A stretch of 64,000 nucleotides of DNA from Desulfatirhabdium butyrativorans DSM 18734 (GTDB taxonomy: Bacteria; Desulfobacterota; Desulfobacteria; Desulfobacterales; Desulfatirhabdiaceae). The DNA is taken from the NCBI RefSeq assembly GCF_000429925.1, contig NZ_AUCU01000010.1, positions 121,712 to 185,711 of the forward strand, in the 5' to 3' direction. Shown here one piece after another: positions 9,006 through 16,247 of this stretch; within the stretch, counting starts at the first letter, position 1, and each line of letters opens with the position of its first letter. A program made the translations under genes and the position numbers. Below the pieces are notes generated by a model. The model had not been told where the DNA came from. It did not search any database and saw only the letters and a program-made list of their open reading frames with translations.

Positions 9006-10484
9006 ATGCTCGAGAAATCCCTGTGGCTCTTGATGCCGATCCTCATTACGGGCATTTCGCCTTTTCTGATTTATGCGCTCCGATCCCGGATCAACATCCG
9101 GGAAGGCGTGTCCTTCGTAGCAGCCGGCCTGACCTTCACCTCGGTGCTGATGCTGAGTCCTGCCGTGTTGAAAGGTAACGTGCTGACATTGACCGTTTTC
9201 GAGATCCTGCCGGGAATTACGGTCAAATTCGGGGCGGACGGGCTCGGCATGATTTTCGCGCTGGTGGCTTCCTTTCTCTGGATCCTGGCCACAGCCTACA
9301 ATGTCGGCTACATGCGCTCCCTCAACGAGCATGCCCAGACCCGCTACTATTTCTGTTTCGCAGTCGCCATTTTCGGCGCCGAAGGGGTCGCCCTTTCCGC
9401 CAACGTGTTCACACTGTATCTTTTCTATGAGGTCATCACCGTCTTTACCTACCCGCTGGTCGCCCACCATCAGGATGCGGAAGCCTACCACGGCGCGCGC
9501 AAATACATGGTCTACCTGATGGGCACATCGAAGCTTTTCCTGCTTCCCGCCATGGTGCTGACCTATGTGCTGTGCGGTACCCTCGATTTCCAGCTTGGGG
9601 ATATCGGCCCGGGCATCTTTCCCAAAACCGCGGATCCGCTCCTGGTGAAGATCACTTTCATTCTGTATGCGGCAGGTCTTGCCAAGGCAGCCATCATGCC
9701 CTTCCACAACTGGCTCCCATCGGCCATGGTGGCGCCAACCCCCGTATCCGCACTACTGCATGCGGTCGCGGTCGTCAAGGCGGGCGTTTTTTCCATCTGC
9801 CGGGTGTTCCTCTCCGGTTTCGGCCTGCAAACCATGGCCGCTTATGGCTTGGGAGACATTGTAGCCGTTTTTGCCGCTGCCACCATCATCCTCGCCTCGG
9901 TCATCGCCATGACGAAGGATGACCTGAAGGCAAGGCTTGCCTATTCCACGGTCAGCCAGCTCTCCTACGTAGTGCTCGGCGTATGCATGATCGCGCCACA
10001 GGCCGTCACGGGCGGGGTCGCCCACATCGCCCATCATGCCTTCAGCAAGATCACCCTCTTTTTCACGGCAGGAGCCATTTACGTCGCCACACATCAGAAA
10101 AAGATCAGTTTGATGGGCGGTTTCGGCCGGAAAATGCCCTGGACCTTCGGGGCATTCGCAGTTGCTTCGCTTTCGATGATCGGTGTGCCGCCCGTTTGCG
10201 GCTTTGTCAGCAAATGGTACATGGTAAACGGCGCGGTCAGTTTTGGCCACTGGGTGCTTCTGATTGCGCTGCTGTCGAGCACCATCCTGAATGCGGCCTA
10301 CTTCGGGCCTGTCGTTTACAGGGCTTTTTTCGTCGCTCCTTCTCCGGAAGTCGACTTCGATCATTACCACGAGGCCCCGCTCACGATGCTCATCCCCCTG
10401 TGTCTGACGGCAGCCATCAGTGTATTTCTGGGCCTCTATCCGGAAACTTTTTTTCAGTTCATCTACAGCCTCAAAGGATTGTAG
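9006..10484 (+). CDS. Extra antiporter-like (MrpD/NuoM-type) membrane subunit
   Basis: This 492-residue protein belongs to the proton-conducting membrane transporter family (NuoL/M/N, MrpD). About 14 hydrophobic segments are visible. The ion-path residues of the family appear as the acidic helix LYLFYEVITVFTYPLVAHH and the lysine helix AAGLAKAAIMPFHNWLPSAM, followed by APTPVSALLHAVAVVKAG. It has no long C-terminal traverse helix, so it is not NuoL; the gene at 10791 fills that role. Together with nuoL, nuoM and nuoN this makes four antiporter-like subunits in one operon. It may form an extra pumping unit of this complex I. MrpD of a cation antiporter is the alternative, but no other mrp genes are nearby. 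Confidence 0.88.
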   Translation: MLEKSLWLLMPILITGISPFLIYALRSRINIREGVSFVAAGLTFTSVLMLSPAVLKGNVLTLTVFEILPGITVKFGADGLGMIFALVASFLWILATAYNVGYMRSLNEHAQTRYYFCFAVAIFGAEGVALSANVFTLYLFYEVITVFTYPLVAHHQDAEAYHGARKYMVYLMGTSKLFLLPAMVLTYVLCGTLDFQLGDIGPGIFPKTADPLLVKITFILYAAGLAKAAIMPFHNWLPSAMVAPTPVSALLHAVAVVKAGVFSICRVFLSGFGLQTMAAYGLGDIVAVFAAATIILASVIAMTKDDLKARLAYSTVSQLSYVVLGVCMIAPQAVTGGVAHIAHHAFSKITLFFTAGAIYVATHQKKISLMGGFGRKMPWTFGAFAVASLSMIGVPPVCGFVSKWYMVNGAVSFGHWVLLIALLSSTILNAAYFGPVVYRAFFVAPSPEVDFDHYHEAPLTMLIPLCLTAAISVFLGLYPETFFQFIYSLKGL

Positions 10485-10490
10485 AAAATC

Positions 10491-10766
10491 ATGAGCACAT
10501 CGAACGAGTCACCCAAAGACGTTTCTCAGACGCCCGAGACGCCGCTGGTCAGAAAGCTCCGGATCGGGATGTTCGCTGTCCTGGGAATCCTTGTGGCGCT
10601 CAATGTCTTCATCCGGCCACACGAGCCCCATTTCGGTATCGACAAGTATCCCGCCTTCTGGGCCGTCTTCGGCCTGGCAGGGGCCCTGTTCCTGGGGCGT
10701 GCAGCCAAGGGGCTTGCCCATACCATCCTCGGGAAAAGCGAGGATTTCTATGATACAGACCGGTAG
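10491..10766 (+). CDS. Small two-helix membrane protein of the nuo operon, unknown
   Basis: This 91-residue protein has a polar N-terminal 25 residues rich in Ser, Thr and Pro. Two hydrophobic segments follow, near residues 25-42 (IGMFAVLGILVALNVFI) and 54-72 (AFWAVFGLAGALFLGRAA), and the C-terminal tail is acidic. I do not recognise a family. It lies six bases after the MrpD-like subunit and about 24 bases before nuoL, so it is co-transcribed with the pumping arm. It could be an accessory or spacer subunit for the extra antiporter-like protein. Confidence 0.75.
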   Translation: MSTSNESPKDVSQTPETPLVRKLRIGMFAVLGILVALNVFIRPHEPHFGIDKYPAFWAVFGLAGALFLGRAAKGLAHTILGKSEDFYDTDR

Positions 10767-10790
10767 TCCACTGCGGAAAGGGTTGTGATC

Positions 10791-12560
10791 ATGGGTTCTT
10801 TTTTTCATCCTTCGATCGGTTTCGCCATCGCCGCAGCCCTGGTTTGGGTGCTTCCCGTCCGCATCGGACGATGGCTGCCCATTGCGGCTGCAGCGGCAGC
10901 GATCGCAAGCGTCCTGTCCATGCAGCCGGGCTCCTACGCCACAGTGCCCTATCTCGGCCTTTCCCTCGGACTGGGTCGTGTCGATGCGCTATCCGTCGTG
11001 TTTGCCCATGTTTTTGCCATCCAGGCGATCATCGGATTCATCTACGCCTTTCATATCGAAGACAGATGGCAGCATGTCGCCGCCTCATCCTACATCACGG
11101 GCGCTTTTGGATGCGTGTTTGCGGCCGATTTCGTGACCCTGTTCATTTTCTGGGAATTGATGAGCGTCGCATCCGTTTTTCTCATCTGGCTCAATCGCAA
11201 TCCCGTTTCCACCAAGGCAGGCTTCCGCTATTTTCTCTTTCACGTATTCGGCGGTCTTCTGCTTCTCGGCGGTCTGTTGCTGCGGCACCAGGCAACCGGG
11301 ACATTCGCCTTCGATGCCATCGACCCGAGCTCGGCACGTTATTACGACATCCTCATCATGCTCGGTTTCTGTGTCAACGCCGCCGTCATTCCCCTGCATG
11401 CCTGGCTCCCGGATGCCTACCCGGAAGCAACGGTGACGGGTGCGGTTTTCATGAGCGCCTTCACCACCAAGACCGCCGTCTATGTACTGCTTCGTTCCTT
11501 CAGCGGTTTTGAAATTCTCGGCATCATGGGCACACTCATGACCATTTACGGTGTCGTCTATGCGACCATCGAGAACAACGCCCGGCGCATTCTGGCCTAC
11601 CACATCGTCTCCCAGGTCGGATACATGGTGGCAGGGGTCGGCGTCGGCACGGCCATGACCATCAACGGCGCCTGCGCCCATGCCTATGCCCACATCCTCT
11701 ACAAGGGCCTCCTGTTCATGGGGGCCGGCACCCTGCTCTACGCTTCGGGCACCGCCAAACTATCCAACCTGGGCGGCCTTTTCCGCCGGATGCCCTGGGC
11801 CTTTTTCTGGTACATGATCGCCGCAGTGAGTATCTCCGGATTCCCGCTCTTCTCGGGTTTCGTCAGCAAGACGATGACCATCACGGGCGCTGCGGAAGCG
11901 CATCACCCATGGCTCGCCCTCGGCATGGAATTCGCCGCCGTCGGTACGTTTCTTTCGGTCGGGATCAAGCTCCCCTATTTCGCCTGGTTTTCGAAACCCG
12001 ATTGCGGCATCGAACTCAAGCCCATCCCCTGGAACATGTATATTGCCATGGGGGCTGCCGGAACCTTGTGCTTCGTAATCGGTGTCTATCCCGATTTCCT
12101 CTACCGCCTGTTGCCCAATCCCGTAGAATACACGCCGTACACTGCGTGGCATGTGCTGCAATCTTCGCTGCTGCTCGGCTTTACGGGCCTCGGTTTCTAT
12201 ATCCTGCGGCGCAAGCTCACCCCGGAGGCCAAGATCAATCTCGATTTTGATTACGTCTATCGCCTGATCGGCCGGTTCGTCATGGCCATCGCACGGGTGA
12301 TCGCCGACAAGATCGATCAGTGGTGGACCGAGTTTTACGCGCGGGTCGGGCTGAAAGGATTTCTCGCCATTGCCGCCGGATCGAGCTGGTTCGACAAGAA
12401 GGCCATCGATGGGGTTGTCGACGGGACGGCGCTGGGGGTGCGGGCTGTCGGTGAAAAGGCCACCCGGGTGCAGACCGGAAAGATTCAGGACTACCTTGCA
12501 TCAGCCATGATCTTCGGTTTGATCGTTGCGGCAGTGGTCTGGATCGTTGTTTCGAAATGA
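10791..12560 (+). CDS. nuoL: NADH-quinone oxidoreductase subunit L (with C-terminal traverse helix)
   Basis: This 589-residue antiporter-like subunit has about 14 helices with the acidic motif FIFWELMSVASVFLIW and the segment HAWLPDAYPEATVTGAVFM. Helix VVYATIENNARRILAYHIVS follows. After the core, residues from about 480 form a long amphipathic stretch and end with DGVVDGTALGVRAVGEKA, VQTGKIQDY and a last hydrophobic helix. This is the typical end of NuoL, where a traverse helix runs along the membrane arm. The core itself looks more like MrpD than like classical NuoL. ATG 10791 is preferred over GTG 10785 because GGAAAGGG ends eight bases before it. Confidence 0.88.
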   Translation: MGSFFHPSIGFAIAAALVWVLPVRIGRWLPIAAAAAAIASVLSMQPGSYATVPYLGLSLGLGRVDALSVVFAHVFAIQAIIGFIYAFHIEDRWQHVAASSYITGAFGCVFAADFVTLFIFWELMSVASVFLIWLNRNPVSTKAGFRYFLFHVFGGLLLLGGLLLRHQATGTFAFDAIDPSSARYYDILIMLGFCVNAAVIPLHAWLPDAYPEATVTGAVFMSAFTTKTAVYVLLRSFSGFEILGIMGTLMTIYGVVYATIENNARRILAYHIVSQVGYMVAGVGVGTAMTINGACAHAYAHILYKGLLFMGAGTLLYASGTAKLSNLGGLFRRMPWAFFWYMIAAVSISGFPLFSGFVSKTMTITGAAEAHHPWLALGMEFAAVGTFLSVGIKLPYFAWFSKPDCGIELKPIPWNMYIAMGAAGTLCFVIGVYPDFLYRLLPNPVEYTPYTAWHVLQSSLLLGFTGLGFYILRRKLTPEAKINLDFDYVYRLIGRFVMAIARVIADKIDQWWTEFYARVGLKGFLAIAAGSSWFDKKAIDGVVDGTALGVRAVGEKATRVQTGKIQDYLASAMIFGLIVAAVVWIVVSK

Positions 12561-12655
12561 TCGTAGCAGGGGCGAGTCAATCCCCAAGCTTCTTTTTTCC
12601 TGAACAAGGTTCTCATCCGTTCCGGCAGTCGGCATCTGATCGCCGCCGCAGGAAT

Positions 12656-12690
12656 GGTTGACAACCCAAAACGAACGGAGAAAGTCAACC
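12656..12690 (+). promoter_or_regulatory. Inverted repeat enclosing the nuoM ribosome binding site
   Basis: GGTTGAC at 12656-12662 is complementary to GTCAACC at 12684-12690, which ends one base before the nuoM ATG. The loop contains the Shine-Dalgarno GGAG (12677-12680). A seven-base stem of this kind could modulate nuoM translation, but the stem is short and no function is shown. Confidence 0.3.
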
Positions 12691-12691
12691 C

Positions 12692-14224
12692 ATGAGTGAG
12701 TGGCCGGTATTGTCCGCTCTCATTTGGTTTCCCCTTGCGGGCTGCCTTATATTGCCGTTTATCCGGAATGAAAAGACCATTCGGCTCTCTACCCTTGCCA
12801 TGGGCATCGCCGAAATGCTTCTTGCACTGCCGCTGTTTCGCTTCGATCTGATGCAGGCAGGCTATCAATTCCAGGAGAAAACCCCGTGGGTGCCGCAATG
12901 GGGACTGAGCTATCATCTGGGCATCGATGGCATCAGCCTCCTGATGATCCTGCTGACCGTCCTGTTGCTGCCGCTCTGCGTGCTCTGCTCCTGGCACTAC
13001 ATCCATAGCCGGGTGAAGGAATTCCATATCAGCCTGCTGCTGATGACAGCCGCCTGCATCGGTGTGTTCGTCGCACTCGATTTCGTTCTCTTCTATGTTT
13101 TCTGGGAAGCGATGCTTGTGCCGATGTTCCTTCTCATCGCCGTATGGGGAGGACCGGATCGGCGTTATGCCTCCTTGAAATTCTTTCTGTACACCCTTGC
13201 CGGAAGCACATTGCTTCTGGTTGCCATGGTGGCGTTTTACCTCGAAGGCGGGACGTTCTCCATCCCGGAATTGACGACCCATGCCTTCTCCTTCCGGTTC
13301 CAGTTCTGGACCTTTCTGGCGATGGCCATTGCCTTCGCCATCAAGGTTCCGATGTTCCCCTTTCACACATGGCTTCCTGCGGCCCACGTGGAAGCGCCCA
13401 CTGCCGGAAGTGTTCTGCTGGCGTCCATTCTTCTGAAGATGGGTGCATACGGATTTCTGCGCTTCTGCCTGCCGCTTGCTCCCCAGGCGAGCGCATACTT
13501 CGCACCGATGATGATCGCCATATCCATTGCCTCCATTCTTTACGGAGGCTTTGTAGCTCTCGGTCAGCAGGACATGAAAAAACTGATCGCCTACTCTTCC
13601 GTTGCCCACATGGGCTTTGTGACCTTGGGCATTTTCATGTTCACGCAGCGGGGTCTGGAGGGAGCGCTGATGGTCATGCTGAACCACGGCATCACGACCG
13701 GCGCACTCTTTTTGCTCGTTGGCACCATTTACGAGCGCAGCCACAGCCGTCTGATCAAGGACAATCTCGGGCTTGGAAAATATCTTCCCGCCTATATGGG
13801 CTTTTTCGGGCTCTTTGCACTCTCTTCCCTCGGTTTTCCGGGAATGAACAGTTTCGTGGGCGAGCTTCTCGTATTGCTGGGGGTCTTTGCGAAGCATCCG
13901 CTTGTCGGCGCTGCGGCCATCCCCGGGGTGCTGCTCGGGGCTACCTACATGCTGCGTCTTACCCGGAACCTGGCATGGGGAGAACCTACTTCGGCGAAAA
14001 ATTGGCCTGATCTTTCCCTGCGCGAGTGGGTTGTTTTCATCCCGCTTGCCATACTCGTTTTCTACATCGGCCTGGCGCCCGGATTGACCCTGAAAGCCAT
14101 CGATCCGACGCTCAACCGCGTAATCGCCGAATTTCAGACGCAAAAAGTTCAGAGTGCCGAAGCGGTTCTCGGAGCGAAAGCAGCTGCGATGGTTTCCTCG
14201 GCCCAGCCGAGTCATCTGCAATGA
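12692..14224 (+). CDS. nuoM: NADH-quinone oxidoreductase subunit M
   Basis: NuoM is the middle antiporter-like pump of complex I. The 510 residues contain the NuoM signatures GIDGISLLMILLTVLLLPL, FYVFWEAMLVPMFLLIAVWG with the channel glutamate, and FAIKVPMFPFHTWLPAAHVE with the channel lysine. APTAGSVLLASILLKMGAYG follows. The length is normal. It is separated from nuoL by 131 bp and followed by a 468-bp repeat-filled gap before nuoN, both unusual for this compact operon. Confidence 0.96.
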   Translation: MSEWPVLSALIWFPLAGCLILPFIRNEKTIRLSTLAMGIAEMLLALPLFRFDLMQAGYQFQEKTPWVPQWGLSYHLGIDGISLLMILLTVLLLPLCVLCSWHYIHSRVKEFHISLLLMTAACIGVFVALDFVLFYVFWEAMLVPMFLLIAVWGGPDRRYASLKFFLYTLAGSTLLLVAMVAFYLEGGTFSIPELTTHAFSFRFQFWTFLAMAIAFAIKVPMFPFHTWLPAAHVEAPTAGSVLLASILLKMGAYGFLRFCLPLAPQASAYFAPMMIAISIASILYGGFVALGQQDMKKLIAYSSVAHMGFVTLGIFMFTQRGLEGALMVMLNHGITTGALFLLVGTIYERSHSRLIKDNLGLGKYLPAYMGFFGLFALSSLGFPGMNSFVGELLVLLGVFAKHPLVGAAAIPGVLLGATYMLRLTRNLAWGEPTSAKNWPDLSLREWVVFIPLAILVFYIGLAPGLTLKAIDPTLNRVIAEFQTQKVQSAEAVLGAKAAAMVSSAQPSHLQ

Positions 14225-14250
14225 GCAGAGGAAGCGGGCAAAAGTTCCAG

Positions 14251-14362
14251 TTTTAAGTATTAAGTATTAAGTTTTAAGTTTTAAGTTTTAAGTTTTAAGT
14301 TTTAAGTTTTAAGTTTTAAGTATTAAGGGTTAAGGGTTAAGGGTTAAGGGTTAAGGGTTAAG
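14251..14362. repeat. Tandem heptanucleotide array, 16 units
   Basis: Sixteen 7-bp units follow each other without interruption. Eleven are TTTTAAG or TATTAAG and the last five are GGTTAAG, so the array changes unit type at about 14328. It interrupts the nuo operon between nuoM and nuoN. Confidence 0.97.
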
Positions 14363-14481
14363 GGGTGGATGGGAACGCTTTGATTTTGGAGGCCCATCAT
14401 TTCTTTTGAGGTTTCCATTCCGGGGGCACCTCTCGCAATGACCAATATCGTGAAAATGTTTCAGTGGGCATCGGGCAGTTT

Positions 14482-14574
14482 GGTCCGTCACCCCGGCGAA
14501 AGCCGCGGTTCAGAACCTGTCCAAAACCCGCTCTCATAGAAATGGATTCCGGCTTTCACCGGAATGACGGTCTA
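14482..14574. repeat. Palindromic dispersed repeat, GTCATTCCGG family
   Basis: The left end reads CCGTCACCCCGGCGAAAGCC and the right end GGCTTTCACCGGAATGACGG, imperfect inverted repeats around a unique centre. Related copies are at 42643-42724, 48031-48076, 54010-54092 and 60034-60110. Confidence 0.8.
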
Positions 14575-14692
14575 AGACCTTTTCCGGAATGACGATTCAA
14601 AACTCCTCCCGCAATAGCGGGCTGGATGTTGATCCACGGCGGATACCATCATCGCCATGGCGCTATAGACCACGACTTCAAGGAGATATTCT

Positions 14693-16129
14693 GTGAAAGT
14701 CGATCTTACGTTGTTTCTTCCTGAACTCTTTCAGATGGCCCTGATCCTGAGCCTGTTTGGCCAGAGCATTTTCGGCCGCAGCAAAAATGCGGAGGATCTC
14801 GATTTCACCGGGTGGATGCCCTTTGCCGCCGCCATCGGGATTGTGATAGCGGGGCTGGGTCTTTCGGCGCAGGGACTTGTTCTCTGGGATGCCTACAAAC
14901 TGGACGGATTGTCGCAGTTTTTCAAATTTGCCATTTCGCTCGGCTTTTTCTTCACGGTACTCAATGCGCAAAAACAGCCTACTCTTGCGCTGCAACACCG
15001 CTCGGATTATTTTTTGCTGCTCTCCCTGAGCGCTTTTGGTCTGATGTGCCTTGCCAGCTCGGTGGAGCTGATCACCATTTACCTCTCGCTGGAGCTCTCT
15101 TCCTACAGCCTCTATGCCCTCATTCCCCTGAGGGGAAAAGACCCCAGGGCCTCGGAGGCCGGCATCAAATACATCCTTTTCGGTGCTGCAGCCACGGCCG
15201 TCAGCCTTTACGGGCTGTCCTACATAATGGCCTCCCAGCACACCACCTACCTGATGGCGCTTACCCAAAAACCCTGGAACATGACAGAAGCGCCGCTGGG
15301 GCTTCTGGGACTGAGCCTGTTCATGGCCGGTTTTTTTTACAAACTCGCGCTCTTTCCCTTTCATTTCTGGGCGCCGGATGTCTATGAAGGCACCAGCAAC
15401 GAGACGGCGGCCTACGCCGCCACCCTGCCCAAGCTGGGCGCAGTCGTCATTCTCATCCGGCTTTCGGCCACACTCGTTCCGGGCCTCAGTGCGACGACCA
15501 TCGTGGCCGTTCTGGGCGCGCTTTCGATGACTTTCGGAAATCTGGCCGCACTGACGCAAAAGGATGTGAAGCGGATTCTCGGCTATTCCAGCGTTTCCCA
15601 TGCCGGCTATGTCACGATGGGCCTTGTTTCCGGCCTTCCTCAGGGGCTGGCCGCAGCCGGGTTTTACAGCATGATCTATGTTCTGATGAATCTGACCTGT
15701 TTCTGGGTGATCTGCAGGCTCTCGCCGAATGGTGAAAATGTCGCACTCGAAGATCTCAACGGCCTGTACCGAACCGCGCCCTTCATGGCCTTCGTCCTGG
15801 CAGTCGGGGCATTTTCACTGGTTGGCCTGCCCCCGACCGCAGGCTTCATGGGAAAACTCTTTTTGCTCAGCTCCGCATGGAACCGGGGCTACAACTGGCT
15901 GGTCATCGTTGCTGCCCTCAACACAGCCATTGCCATCTATTATTATCTGAACATCGTGCGGCATGCCTATACCGTCGAGCGGGAAGAATCTGCTCCCTCC
16001 ATGAAAACCCAGACGGGGTTCGGCATGATCTGGGGCGGCGTCCTGGCATTCCTGGTGCTTGCCCTCGGTATGGTGCCATCTCCTGTCTTTCAGTGGGCGG
16101 AAGCAGCCGGAAAGCAATTGATGCCATGA
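14693..16129 (+). CDS. nuoN: NADH-quinone oxidoreductase subunit N
   Basis: NuoN is the third canonical antiporter-like pump, next to NuoK. The start is GTG 14693, seven bases after AGGAG. The 478 residues show the NuoN motifs ITIYLSLELSSYSLYAL with the channel glutamate, GIKYILFGAAATAVSLYG, and FYKLALFPFHFWAPDVYEGT with the channel lysine. It is the last core complex I gene; the molybdopterin enzyme follows 118 bp later on the same strand. Confidence 0.95.
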   Translation: MKVDLTLFLPELFQMALILSLFGQSIFGRSKNAEDLDFTGWMPFAAAIGIVIAGLGLSAQGLVLWDAYKLDGLSQFFKFAISLGFFFTVLNAQKQPTLALQHRSDYFLLLSLSAFGLMCLASSVELITIYLSLELSSYSLYALIPLRGKDPRASEAGIKYILFGAAATAVSLYGLSYIMASQHTTYLMALTQKPWNMTEAPLGLLGLSLFMAGFFYKLALFPFHFWAPDVYEGTSNETAAYAATLPKLGAVVILIRLSATLVPGLSATTIVAVLGALSMTFGNLAALTQKDVKRILGYSSVSHAGYVTMGLVSGLPQGLAAAGFYSMIYVLMNLTCFWVICRLSPNGENVALEDLNGLYRTAPFMAFVLAVGAFSLVGLPPTAGFMGKLFLLSSAWNRGYNWLVIVAALNTAIAIYYYLNIVRHAYTVEREESAPSMKTQTGFGMIWGGVLAFLVLALGMVPSPVFQWAEAAGKQLMP

Positions 16130-16247
16130 CACCCGCTCCGCCCCATACGCTGCCGCCGAAGGGGCAAACCGGAAACGTTTAACCTGTAACTTATTTCAGA
16201 CATGGGGGCAACGAGGCCCCGATCCTGAACGTTTAGAGGAGGAATTC

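Larger units (their letters stand above)
14225..14692 (+). other. 468-bp intergenic region between nuoM and nuoN
   Basis: No gene is supported here. It holds a 16-unit heptamer array (14251-14362) and a palindromic dispersed repeat (about 14482-14574). The nuoN ribosome site AGGAG is at 14681-14685. Confidence 0.8.

Noticed and set aside
9006..12560. Complete Mrp-type cation antiporter operon
   Set aside because: Only MrpD-like proteins are present; no MrpB, MrpE, MrpF or MrpG genes are found and nuoK/nuoM flank the region.
14251..14362. CRISPR array
   Set aside because: Units are 7 bp, contiguous and without spacers; no cas genes are present.
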